Source: Melioribacteraceae bacterium (GTDB lineage Bacteria; Bacteroidota; Ignavibacteria; Ignavibacteriales; Melioribacteraceae). From it: a stretch of 34,624 bases of DNA. The stretch covers positions 1 to 34,624 of the forward strand of contig JAGFIY010000081.1 of NCBI GenBank assembly GCA_024103215.1, written 5' to 3'. Positions 26,782 through 34,624 of this stretch are shown here, in pieces. Under the pieces are notes generated by a model. The model was given only the letters and a program-made list of their open reading frames with translations, did not search any database and was not told the DNA's origin. Within the stretch, counting starts at the first letter, position 1. The number at the start of each line of letters is the position of its first letter. The translations under genes were made by a program, and so were the position numbers.

Positions 26782-28869
26782 TTGAAACCAAAGTTCAGCA
26801 TAAAACTTAGAAAAAGAATAATCAAAGTCCGTGAATTTGTATCTAATAGAATCTCACGACTCTCTATGCCGGAGTATACGGTTTTTGCAGTCTATGCTAT
26901 AATAACCGGTGCCGCAGTTGGATTAGCAGCAGTCTTTTTTCATAAAGCAATTGATTTTTTTACTTACGTCTTTTTTGAAATAGCCGCCGGTGAATTGGAA
27001 GTAATACTCGGTGCTGCAGCAGTAATCTTGATCCCGGTTATTGGAATGCTGCTTCAAAGTTTGATGACAAAAATTTCTCCTGTTACCGCTAAGAAAAAGG
27101 GCGTAGCCGAAGTTATAAAAGCAGTTGCGATGAGAGGCGGATTTATAAGGTTTAGAACAACCATTTTTCACTTTCTTGCTCCGGCAATAAACATAGGTTC
27201 AGGGGGAACAGTTGGACCCGAGGGTCCTGCAGCACAGATAGGAGGCGGTGTTGCGAGCAAACTTGGGCAGATAATAGGTCTCTCCGATTCAAGAAGAAGA
27301 ATGTTTACCGCAGCCGGTTCGGGCGCTGCGATTGCCGCGGTTTTTAACACACCGCTCGGAGGAATCTTCTTTGCATTGGAAGTTGTTCTGCTAAACGATT
27401 TTCAATCAGCAACATTTTCTGCGTTAATACTTGCTTCGGTTACTGCAAGTGCAATAAGTAGAATTTTTCTAGGGGATAATCCGGCGTTCACCTTTACTGC
27501 CACTTCATTCGAGAGTTATGATCAGCTATATCTTTACTTGATTTTGGGAATCGGAGCGGGAATAATATCGCTTTTGTTCTTAAGATATTCCCAGGTGGTT
27601 AACGATTTGTTTGCCCAAAAGAAAATTGCCGAAATTCCTCGATGGATAAAAATGGCAGCAGTCGGATTGATAGTAGGTGTTTCGGGATATTTTTACAACG
27701 AGATTTTTGGAATCGGTTATCATGCGATAAATGAAATTCTTGCAAATCATTTTTCTTGGAATATTGTATTAATTCTTCTCGTGCTAAAATTTATTCTTGT
27801 GCCGCTCATATTAAATTCCGGAGGATTCGGCGGCGTGTTTGCTCCATCGCTTTTTATTGGAGCCAGTTTCGGCTATGTTGCGGCCTATGCATTAAAATTT
27901 TTCTGGGACGTCGAGGTAGATACAACAACATTTGTGCTTGTAGGGATGGGAGCTGTGCTGGGAGGAATTAATTCTATCCCAATTTCTGCCATACTTATAA
28001 TTTTTGAAATGACGAGGGAATATTCGTTTATTCTTCCTCTCATGCTTTCGGTTGTTATAAGCACAACAATTGTACAGCTTGTTGTGCGCAGATCGGTTCA
28101 TTTGGAACATCTTCAAAAGGAAGGTTATGACCTTGCTGCTGGAAGGGAATCGAGAATTTTAAAGTCAGTACAAGTTAAAGATATAATGAGAAAGGAAATA
28201 GTTCTACTTCCCGAAGATACCCCGCTTCCCGTGATTGTTACTAAACTCCTTGAAAGTCATCACAGCACTTTTTACACTTCAGATGCAAAAGGAAATTTAA
28301 CCGGAGCTATCTCAGAGAATGAACTGCGTCCTATTATTACCGAGTATGAACAGGTTAGAGATTTTATTGTAGCAAAAGATATTGCACGTCATGAACTCAC
28401 TACAGTAAAAGAAACCGATGATCTCCATTTTGTCCTGAACTTATTCGGCCAACGTAATATCGATGAATTTCCCGTTTATTCGGAAGGGGGAAAAATTGTT
28501 GGTTCAATAACGCGACAGGATGTTATTTCAGCGTATAATAGAGAAAGTCTTAAATATAATTTAGCCGACGGCTTGGCTCACGATCTTAAAAATATTGAAA
28601 AGATCGAAGCAGCAAAAGTGGCGGAGGGCTATTCAATAATTGAAAGAAGAGTTCCAGCAAAGTTTGTTGGTAAGTCGGTTATTGATCTGCAGCTAAGACG
28701 TAATTACGGTTTGGAAGTGTTGATGATCAAACAACAAACTTCTTTCTTTGAAGGCAGTGACGACACAAAAATTATTATTCCTGATAAAAATTATCCGCTT
28801 AAGCCCGATGATATTCTCGTTATATTCGGCTCTGACGAAAAGCTTGCTCAAACCGAGGATTGGAAATAA
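26782..28869 (+). CDS. CLC-family chloride channel/transporter with CBS pair and TrkA-C
   Basis: This 695-aa membrane protein starts with TTG at 26782. Residues about 30-450 are the CLC core with roughly ten hydrophobic segments, the GGTVGPEGPAAQIGGG region, GSGAAIAAVFNTPLGGIFFALE, and GFGGVFAPSLFIGASFG. External gating Glu147 (in GPEGP) is present. The residue aligned by eye to the internal proton-path Glu203 of E. coli ClC appears to be Val201, so an H+-coupled exchange mechanism may be altered or absent. The classical GSGIP motif is replaced by KKKGVAE. Two CBS domains (about 463-590) and a TrkA-C/RCK-C domain (about 610-692, ending PDDILVIFGSDE) follow, so the cytosolic part probably senses nucleotides or other small ligands. 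Confidence 0.92.
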   Translation: MKPKFSIKLRKRIIKVREFVSNRISRLSMPEYTVFAVYAIITGAAVGLAAVFFHKAIDFFTYVFFEIAAGELEVILGAAAVILIPVIGMLLQSLMTKISPVTAKKKGVAEVIKAVAMRGGFIRFRTTIFHFLAPAINIGSGGTVGPEGPAAQIGGGVASKLGQIIGLSDSRRRMFTAAGSGAAIAAVFNTPLGGIFFALEVVLLNDFQSATFSALILASVTASAISRIFLGDNPAFTFTATSFESYDQLYLYLILGIGAGIISLLFLRYSQVVNDLFAQKKIAEIPRWIKMAAVGLIVGVSGYFYNEIFGIGYHAINEILANHFSWNIVLILLVLKFILVPLILNSGGFGGVFAPSLFIGASFGYVAAYALKFFWDVEVDTTTFVLVGMGAVLGGINSIPISAILIIFEMTREYSFILPLMLSVVISTTIVQLVVRRSVHLEHLQKEGYDLAAGRESRILKSVQVKDIMRKEIVLLPEDTPLPVIVTKLLESHHSTFYTSDAKGNLTGAISENELRPIITEYEQVRDFIVAKDIARHELTTVKETDDLHFVLNLFGQRNIDEFPVYSEGGKIVGSITRQDVISAYNRESLKYNLADGLAHDLKNIEKIEAAKVAEGYSIIERRVPAKFVGKSVIDLQLRRNYGLEVLMIKQQTSFFEGSDDTKIIIPDKNYPLKPDDILVIFGSDEKLAQTEDWK

Positions 28870-28901
28870 TATCTAAAATTCAAATTCACTTCTTTATTCA
28901 T

Positions 28902-28909
28902 TAAATTTG
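28902..28909 (+). promoter_or_regulatory. Predicted -7 box TAAATTTG
   Basis: An exact TAnnTTTG match is placed 33 bp before the dehydrogenase start codon, with a predicted start near 28916. No TTTG lies at the -33 position. It would serve the dehydrogenase and possibly the two genes after it. Confidence 0.35.
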
Positions 28910-28941
28910 TAAACAACCACTACAACAATGGAGAAGATGAT

Positions 28942-30261
28942 ATGCCCTCGTCCAAGCATCTCTTAAAACTCAAGCCGCAAGAGTTTATAAAACTTCTTAA
29001 GGAAGAGAAGATTAGACGATTTTATTTCGTATATAATGAGTCCAAAAGAATATTAATTTCATCCCATAAAACTTTACAACCTATCGCAGATTCGTTAAGC
29101 AGAGATAAAAGAGATTTTTTAAAACATGAAGGTATCTTTGTTGAACTCGATTCAAATTTTGATACACTGATGGGAGCGTTTGTACATAAAACTAACAGAG
29201 GACAAGGTATAGGAGGTTTGCGGTATTGGGATTATGAAACCATCGAAGATTTTCTTAGAGACGGCTTAAGACTTTCCGCAGGAATGACCCGCAAAAACGC
29301 ACTTGCAGGTCTATGGTGGGGCGGAGGTAAAGGAGTTATTTGTCACAATCCTCTCAACAATAAAAAGAATACCGATTACAGGGATCTTTTGTTCAGCAAT
29401 TATGGTCGATTTATTAGTTCCCTTAACGGCTGCTATATAACCGCGGAAGATGTAGGAACCACACAGCGGGATATGGAAAGTGTTTTAGGATACACAAGAT
29501 TTATTACTTGCATACCGAAGGATAAAGGAGGAAGCGGAAACCCATCAGATCTTACGGCACAAGGGGTTGTAAGCGGCATGGAAGCAGCTTTGCATTATCG
29601 GAAAAAATCAACACTTAATGGAAGAACAGTTGCAGTTCAAGGACTGGGAAATGTCGCATCGCGAATGATAAGAATTCTATACGAAAAAGGAGTTAAAAAA
29701 GTATTTGCCTGCGATTTAAATCCAGAGATTGTTTCTCAAATAACTAATGAATACTCCAATGAATTTCTTGAATCTTATACTACAACGAAAAATGATATTT
29801 CAATATTCTCGAAGGATTGTGATATTTTTGCTCCATGTGCTACCGGTGCCGTCCTAAATAACAAAACAATTCCGAAAATAAAAGCTAAGATTGTCTGCGG
29901 CGCCGCGAATAATCAACTGGAAGATCCCGCTAGAGATGATAAAGCTTTGATGAAAAGAGGAATTATTTACGTTCCGGATTTTCTTACGAACAGAATGGGA
30001 ATAGTAAACTGCGCAAACGAGCAATATGGTTATCTAAATAATGATCCCGCAATTGAAATGCATTTCAATAAGAAATGGAAGCATTCCATTTTTAATACAA
30101 CAATTGAAGTTCTAAAAGAATCAAAAAAAACAAAGAAACCTTCAGGCGAAATAGCTGTTAATCTTGCCGATAAATATTCTGAAATGAGTCATCCGATGTT
30201 CGGACATAGAGGAAAACGAATTATTGATTCATTAGCCGAAAATGAATGGCATAAATCATAA
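28942..30261 (+). CDS. Leucine-dehydrogenase-like Glu/Leu/Phe/Val dehydrogenase
   Basis: This 439-aa enzyme belongs to the NAD(P)-dependent amino-acid dehydrogenase family, which oxidatively deaminates an L-amino acid to a 2-oxo acid. Lys118 (MTRKNA) and catalytic Lys130 (GGGKGV) are 12 residues apart, the same spacing as K68 and K80 of leucine dehydrogenase. Asp170 (TAEDVGTT), SGNPSDLTAQGV and the Rossmann VAVQGLGNVASR (230-241) follow. These features favour leucine or valine dehydrogenase over glutamate dehydrogenase. It is longer than typical LeuDH (about 360 aa), mostly through an N-terminal extension, and the substrate is not certain. A 72-bp gap with a TAAATTTG box separates it from the CLC gene. 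Confidence 0.88.
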   Translation: MPSSKHLLKLKPQEFIKLLKEEKIRRFYFVYNESKRILISSHKTLQPIADSLSRDKRDFLKHEGIFVELDSNFDTLMGAFVHKTNRGQGIGGLRYWDYETIEDFLRDGLRLSAGMTRKNALAGLWWGGGKGVICHNPLNNKKNTDYRDLLFSNYGRFISSLNGCYITAEDVGTTQRDMESVLGYTRFITCIPKDKGGSGNPSDLTAQGVVSGMEAALHYRKKSTLNGRTVAVQGLGNVASRMIRILYEKGVKKVFACDLNPEIVSQITNEYSNEFLESYTTTKNDISIFSKDCDIFAPCATGAVLNNKTIPKIKAKIVCGAANNQLEDPARDDKALMKRGIIYVPDFLTNRMGIVNCANEQYGYLNNDPAIEMHFNKKWKHSIFNTTIEVLKESKKTKKPSGEIAVNLADKYSEMSHPMFGHRGKRIIDSLAENEWHKS

Positions 30262-30279
30262 AATTATTATGAGGCAAAT

Positions 30280-30846
30280 ATGAAAACACTATATAAAACG
30301 TTTTTTTTTCTTTCAATTACTCTAACAATTTTTGCACAGCCCGACGAAAAACAAATGCAGGAAATGATGGCGATGATGATGCCGGGTCCCGAACATGAAT
30401 ACCTTGCAAAATTTGAAGGCTCGTGGAAGCAGCACTTTAAATTTTATATGACGCCGGGAGCCGAACCGGTTGAAAGTGCCGGCGAATCTGAAAATAAAAT
30501 GATTCTTGGAGGAAGATTTCTGCAAATAACAGCAACAGGTGAGATGATGGGGCAGCCGACCGAAGGTTTATCGATTCTTGGTTATGATAACCGGCTTAAA
30601 GTTTTTACCATGTACGGGTTCGATACTATGGGAACTTATGCTATTACACCTGAAGGCAAGAGACTTGATGAAAATACATTTGAGTACAAAGGGAAAAATT
30701 GGGAACCGCAACTTAATGATTACAGTGATTATAGAATCCTTTTTAAAATGATAGATGAAAACTCATACATTTCAGAACTTTACTTTATATTTCCCGGACA
30801 AGATAAAGAAGTGAAAATGCTCGAGGTTTTAAGTACGCGAAAATAA
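30280..30846 (+). CDS. Secreted DUF1579 protein
   Basis: This 188-aa protein has a signal peptide (about 1-19, ending IFAQ) and then the DUF1579 pattern: PGPEHEYLAKFEGSWK, GGRFLQITATGEMMG, EGLSILGYDN and FTMYGFDTMGTY. It is probably a lipocalin-like beta-barrel domain of unknown function. A Met-rich stretch (MQEMMAMMMPG, about 25-35) precedes the domain. It starts 18 nt after the dehydrogenase stop, behind ATGAGGCAAAT, and is followed after 24 nt by the MATE-like gene; the three may be one operon. Confidence 0.8.
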   Translation: MKTLYKTFFFLSITLTIFAQPDEKQMQEMMAMMMPGPEHEYLAKFEGSWKQHFKFYMTPGAEPVESAGESENKMILGGRFLQITATGEMMGQPTEGLSILGYDNRLKVFTMYGFDTMGTYAITPEGKRLDENTFEYKGKNWEPQLNDYSDYRILFKMIDENSYISELYFIFPGQDKEVKMLEVLSTRK

Positions 30847-30870
30847 AGTAGGAGAATAAATAACGAGAAT

Positions 30871-32175
30871 ATGCCGGAAGAATTGACTTACAAAAAAATA
30901 TTCTACTTCTGGATGCCGCTTGCCGCTACCTGGCTTATGATGTCGGTTGAAGGACCTTTTCTTACGGCTATCATCGCAAGACTTGCCGAACCGAAGTTTA
31001 ATCTTGCCGCTTACGGTGTTGCGTTTTCATTTGCATTAATAATTGAAGCACCTGTTATAATGATGCTGAGTGCCTCAACCGCCTTAGTGAAAAATTATCA
31101 TTCCTTTACTAAACTGAAAAACTTCGTTTATTCTTTAAATCTTCTCCTAACCGTTTTGATTTTAATTGCTGTTATTCCACCCGTGTTCAATTTCCTGGCG
31201 ATTGATTTAATTGGTCTTCCGCCGAACGTAGCTCATCTCACACATATTGGTTTATTCATCCTTATGCCTTGGCCGGGAGCAATTGGGTACAGGAGATTCT
31301 ATCAAGGAATATTAATAAAATACAATAAGACTAAGCGCGTTGCATATGGAACGGTTATACGGTTAATTGCTATGTCAATAACCGCGCTTATACTCTACTT
31401 TTTTACGGAAGTTCATGGAGTTATTGTCGGGACTGCATCCTTGAGCGCGGGAGTTATAGCGGAGGCTGTGTCAACAAAATTTATGACTGCTTCCATTTTG
31501 AAAAAAATTCCTGTTGAAGGTCAATCCGTTGAAACAGATTTAACATACAAAGAAATTTTTAATTTCTATTATCCGCTTGCTTTGACAGCTTTAATATCGC
31601 TTGGGGTGCACCCGATAGTAACTTTCTTCATCGGCAAAAGCTATATGGCTATAGAATCACTTGCTGTTTTGCCCGTGCTTAATTCGTTGGTTTTTATTTT
31701 CAGAAGTTTGGGACTTTCTTATCAAGAAGTCGGTATCGCCCTTATGGGAGAGAAAATGGAAAACTACAAATCACTTAGAAACTTTGCCATAGGAGGCGGA
31801 GCTTTCGTCTTTGTTGGAATGATGCTGATTGCAAACACTCCTGCTGCTGATTTCTGGTTTAGATCTATTTCCGGGCTTACTAATGAGCTTGCTGAATTTG
31901 CATCTCTTCCGCTTAGGATTTATGCTTTTATTCCGGTGCTGACTTTTTATATTTCTTTTCAAAGGGCAATATTGGTTTATGCGCGTAAAACACAACCGAT
32001 TACGTTTGCTACAACAATTGAAGTAGGTGTAATTATTTTAATTCTTTTTGTTGTTACAAAGAATTGGCAAATTGCCGGGGTGATTGCAGCAACCATCGGT
32101 TTTGTCTTTGGAAGAACAGCGGCAAATCTTTATCTTATTTCTCCTTTTCGAAAAGCTGTTACATTGGGCAAGTGA
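30871..32175 (+). CDS. MATE/MOP-type multidrug or polyspecific exporter-like protein
   Basis: This 434-aa protein has about 11-12 hydrophobic helices with few charged loops. Segments such as SVEGPFLTAIIARL, LIIEAPVIMMLSAST, PWPGAIGYRRFYQG, KRVAYGTVIRLIAMS and VGTASLSAGVIAEAVSTK look like the MOP superfamily (MATE and ANKH-like members). The Na+/drug sites cannot be checked by eye. Substrate unknown; members of MOP move drugs, lipids or pyrophosphate. It starts 24 nt after the DUF1579 gene, behind TAGGAGAATAAAT, in a likely operon with the dehydrogenase. Confidence 0.78.
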   Translation: MPEELTYKKIFYFWMPLAATWLMMSVEGPFLTAIIARLAEPKFNLAAYGVAFSFALIIEAPVIMMLSASTALVKNYHSFTKLKNFVYSLNLLLTVLILIAVIPPVFNFLAIDLIGLPPNVAHLTHIGLFILMPWPGAIGYRRFYQGILIKYNKTKRVAYGTVIRLIAMSITALILYFFTEVHGVIVGTASLSAGVIAEAVSTKFMTASILKKIPVEGQSVETDLTYKEIFNFYYPLALTALISLGVHPIVTFFIGKSYMAIESLAVLPVLNSLVFIFRSLGLSYQEVGIALMGEKMENYKSLRNFAIGGGAFVFVGMMLIANTPAADFWFRSISGLTNELAEFASLPLRIYAFIPVLTFYISFQRAILVYARKTQPITFATTIEVGVIILILFVVTKNWQIAGVIAATIGFVFGRTAANLYLISPFRKAVTLGK

Positions 32176-32243
32176 CTAAATATTTTCCCTCGAAACTTTA
32201 ATCATTATTCCTTAAGTTTAAGCTAAACCGATAAATCACAAAA

Positions 32244-33578
32244 ATGAACAAACACTTTCATTCTAAAAACAATTCCAAATCACTGATCACCTTCTTCCTT
32301 CTCCCAAAGGGATCCCGCTTGGCGGTGATTATTTCTTACTTCTTAATTCTTAACTCTTGCAATTCCACCGAACCGCCGCCTCCCCCGGTAATAGAGCCAA
32401 CAGATACAGTAACCGTAAGCATAACCGACAAAACCCACAGAAGCATAACCATAAACGTAAAAACAACTCTAAACAACAGAGACTGGAAAATAGAACTGTT
32501 TAGAGAAAAACAAGCAGAAGAAGATACATTGCTTGCGGATTTTAGTGTAGAAACCGAAGACACAACAATAATAGACGATAACGGAGGAAAAGGCTTGGAG
32601 TTGGAAACGGAGTACGGTTATTACACAATACTAAGTACAGAAACCGGGGAAATAAAAGATAAGAGCGAAAAAGTAATAGGTAGAACCTTGGGAGCAACGA
32701 GCCATAATTATGTATGGGAAGAATACACGATAGGCGAAAGCGGTGTATTGTACGACGTATGGGGAACAGACGAGAATAATGTTTATGCTGTAGGAGCTTT
32801 CGATATAGGTGATACAACATATGGTTTAGCTCATTGGAATGGAACGAATTGGACGCCCATAGATGATCCCGGTGGATTAGCAATTTATGGATTTGGAGAA
32901 AATGATATTTGGGTCGCTGGCGGTAAGGTATTCCACTTTAATGGAACGCAGTGGCTAGATATAGATCGAGGTGATCAAGTATTGAGTGATAATGTGGTTT
33001 ACACTTGCCTTTGGGGCACATCGAGCGAGAACTTGTACTTCGGCAACCAAGGCGGCAAAATAGTCCATTGGGATGGGAGAAGGGGGAGTGTTGTTAAGGA
33101 ATTCCTGACAACAAGCATTACCGATATAAACGGCTACAACAAGGACAATTTTTGGATTGTTGGAAGAAAAAATATGACTGGAGGTGATGATCTAGTTGTT
33201 CAATATAAAAATGGTATTTGGGAACAATTAATTGATGGTGCCTTAATGTCACAGTACCCAAACTCTGTTTATCCCGTAAATGACAAAATTACCTTCATCT
33301 GTGGTAATTTTTGTTTCTATAATTTTGCGAATCAATGGAATGCAGTACCCATCAATATTTCTGGAAGTTATGCAAGGGTTCGAGGCAGCAATTCTAATAA
33401 TGTATTCTCAGTAGGGAATCGCAGTGAAATCCTTCATTACAATGGGAAAGATTGGAATAGATACGAAGAATTAACAACCGCTGGATTAGTTTTACTAAAC
33501 GGCTTAAAGGTATTTGAAAACAAAGTATTCATTGTTGGAATGAATGAAGGGTTAGCATATTTATTAATCGGAAATTAG
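32244..33578 (+). CDS. Lipoprotein with fn3-like and BNR-like beta-propeller repeats
   Basis: This 444-aa protein has a long charged N-region before a hydrophobic stretch LAVIISYFLILNS and Cys39, the likely lipidated residue, then a Pro-rich linker (EPPPPPVIEPTD). About 55-150 looks like an fn3-like beta domain. From about 165 to the end are BNR/YCF48-like repeats (GVLYDVWGTDENNVYAVG, NDIWVAGGKVFHFNG, NLYFGNQGGKIVHWDG), related to the N-terminal repeats of the kinase at 10471. Surface display is likely. Ile codons in residues 46 to about 200 are essentially all ATA (13 of 13 I read), then ATT appears; the gene is a compositional mosaic. The start is uncertain: 25 residues precede the hydrophobic core. 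Confidence 0.7.
   Translation: MNKHFHSKNNSKSLITFFLLPKGSRLAVIISYFLILNSCNSTEPPPPPVIEPTDTVTVSITDKTHRSITINVKTTLNNRDWKIELFREKQAEEDTLLADFSVETEDTTIIDDNGGKGLELETEYGYYTILSTETGEIKDKSEKVIGRTLGATSHNYVWEEYTIGESGVLYDVWGTDENNVYAVGAFDIGDTTYGLAHWNGTNWTPIDDPGGLAIYGFGENDIWVAGGKVFHFNGTQWLDIDRGDQVLSDNVVYTCLWGTSSENLYFGNQGGKIVHWDGRRGSVVKEFLTTSITDINGYNKDNFWIVGRKNMTGGDDLVVQYKNGIWEQLIDGALMSQYPNSVYPVNDKITFICGNFCFYNFANQWNAVPINISGSYARVRGSNSNNVFSVGNRSEILHYNGKDWNRYEELTTAGLVLLNGLKVFENKVFIVGMNEGLAYLLIGN
32286..32329. repeat. Nested inverted repeats inside a signal-peptide-coding region
   Basis: Outer arms ATCACC (32286-32291) and GGTGAT (32324-32329) enclose CCAA (32304-32307) and TTGG (32319-32322), which enclose the perfect 8-bp palindrome GGGATCCC (32309-32316). 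This sits in the coding sequence just before the hydrophobic core of the lipoprotein signal peptide and encodes the odd segment LPKGSR. It could be a small structured insertion, or a chance palindrome. Confidence 0.4.
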
Positions 33579-33591
33579 AGGAGATCAAAAA

Positions 33592-34624
33592 ATGATAAAA
33601 AAGACATTAGCAATTATATTTTCACTTTTCTTACAAGTATATGCTCAATATCAGCCGGAATTTTATACAAAGATTAAAGATTTTGATGGCGGTAATTATA
33701 CAATAAGAGCGACATCGTTGACAGATATTTATGATTATAACGGATATCAAACTGACCAATTTTCAGTGGCAGTTGAACAATACTATGCTCCCCCTGATGC
33801 ATATTATCCTGGTCCGGTTGGATTTGAGTATGTGATGGACCGAACTGCAAATGGAGAAACATGGGACATTATTGCATATTCAACATATTTAATATCATTT
33901 CTTAAGGAAGGAAGCAAAACACCGTTCTGGACAATTACCATTGACTTTAAACAATGTTATCCTTATAAAGATGTAACACTTAAATTACATAGAGATCAAT
34001 TTGGAATTATTTCACGAATAATTGAATCTTATAGATGGGATGAACAACAAGAAGAATTTGTCAGATATACTATGGAAGTAAATGACCATGAATTTTTCAA
34101 TTATTGGGATTTATTAAATGTTGAATACTTTGATGATTGTTTTAGATCAGATATAATAGTAAGAAATATTCTAGATCAAAATGATTATGGCGAATTATTT
34201 GTGAATGATCAAGAAATACTGTCTGGGGAGTCAATAAATTTACATAAAAGTAGTTCGAATGAATTTCGTACTTACGAATCTATTATTGAGGATTCATATT
34301 TGTTTAGAAATTGGGAAAGAAGTGAAAATAAATATTCTAACCCTAAGAATATGATAATTGATGACGAAAACGATGTGGTCGCTTTTTTATTCCCTACCCA
34401 CCCCTTCACAGTACACAACTACCTCGAAGGCGGCAGCGGGGGGAGTTATAATGTAACGTGGACAACTCCTAATATTGAACAAGGAACTTTCCAGTCACTT
34501 CAATCTTTTAATTCATTTGAATATAAAGAACCATATTATGATAAATATAAGGCGACAATTTCTCAAACAATCCCCGGTCAATACGGCACAAACTGGGAGT
34601 TTCAGTATTGGGATGACGGATCAA
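33592..34624 (+). CDS. Secreted protein with InlB-like repeats, truncated by window end
   Basis: An open frame starts at ATG 33592, behind AGGAGAT (33579-33585), 13 nt after the previous stop, and has no stop before the window ends (at least 344 aa). A signal peptide (about 1-19, ending VYAQ) is followed by an Asn/Tyr/Asp-rich beta region. Then FRNWERSENKYSNPKNM and IIDDENDVVAFL resemble a divergent InlB B-repeat (Bacterial repeat type), and the last residues, FQYWDDGS, look like the start of another. A big multi-repeat surface protein is likely, perhaps with a T9SS sorting domain downstream. Base composition rises sharply in C and G around 34390-34440. It probably shares a transcript with the preceding lipoprotein. 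Confidence 0.75.
   Translation, partial: MIKKTLAIIFSLFLQVYAQYQPEFYTKIKDFDGGNYTIRATSLTDIYDYNGYQTDQFSVAVEQYYAPPDAYYPGPVGFEYVMDRTANGETWDIIAYSTYLISFLKEGSKTPFWTITIDFKQCYPYKDVTLKLHRDQFGIISRIIESYRWDEQQEEFVRYTMEVNDHEFFNYWDLLNVEYFDDCFRSDIIVRNILDQNDYGELFVNDQEILSGESINLHKSSSNEFRTYESIIEDSYLFRNWERSENKYSNPKNMIIDDENDVVAFLFPTHPFTVHNYLEGGSGGSYNVTWTTPNIEQGTFQSLQSFNSFEYKEPYYDKYKATISQTIPGQYGTNWEFQYWDDGS

Noticed and set aside
1..34624. Search for tRNA, CRISPR repeats, transposases and integrases
   Set aside because: None was visible by reading. A computational scan (tRNAscan, CRISPR finder, ISfinder) would be needed to exclude them fully.

Overview
The window reads as chromosomal DNA of an AT-rich, Gram-negative member of the Bacteroidota/Ignavibacteria group. 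The pointers are a PorV/PorQ-type outer-membrane protein, a small DUF6787-like membrane protein, lipoproteins with an acidic patch right after the lipid-anchored cysteine, several outer-membrane beta-barrel-like proteins, frequent GTG/TTG starts, weak Shine-Dalgarno sites, and TAAATTTG boxes resembling the Bacteroidetes -7 element (TAnnTTTG). This lineage call is inference. I saw no tRNA, rRNA, CRISPR array, transposase, integrase or phage gene.

Layout. (1) 1-1903: small lipoprotein, an AT-rich palindrome between convergent genes, and a periplasmic/outer-membrane protein. (2) 2102-6910: a four-gene signalling operon: soluble PAS histidine kinase, NtrC-type sigma-54 response regulator, STAS antagonist, and receiver-PP2C phosphatase. 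(3) 6907-9295, minus strand: a GT2 glycosyltransferase translationally coupled to a HIT-like DUF4922 protein. (4) 9296-10415: regulatory intergenic region, a possible small gene, an RlpA-like protein and a clear intrinsic terminator. (5) 10471-15749: a 1181-aa trans-envelope protein (BNR/YCF48-like repeats, six FG-GAP repeats, ASPIC/UnbV domain, three membrane helices, C-terminal Ser/Thr kinase) followed 8 nt later by a GAF-domain sigma-54 activator without a receiver domain. (6) 15962-18464: DUF6787-like protein, a GluR0-type glutamate-receptor K+ channel, and PorV/PorQ. (7) 18461-22526: TPR lipoprotein-like or secreted protein, then uvrA. (8) 22523-26642, minus strand: beta-barrel protein, aroK, aroB and a GHL10-type glycosyl hydrolase, the last three overlapping. 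(9) 26782-32175: CLC transporter with CBS and TrkA-C domains, leucine-dehydrogenase-like enzyme, DUF1579 protein, and a MATE/MOP-type exporter. (10) 32244-34624: two secreted/surface proteins with mosaic base composition, the second cut by the window end.

How it fits together. Signalling dominates: two sigma-54 enhancer-binding proteins, one driven by a histidine kinase, the other probably by a receptor-like Ser/Thr kinase, plus a partner-switch-like STAS/PP2C pair. The strongest candidate for an undescribed system is the kinase-activator pair at 10471-15749, which would link an extracytoplasmic Ca2+-binding propeller directly to sigma-54 transcription. The GluR0-like channel at 16373 is a second notable gene. 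The rest is housekeeping (UvrA, shikimate pathway) and envelope proteins.
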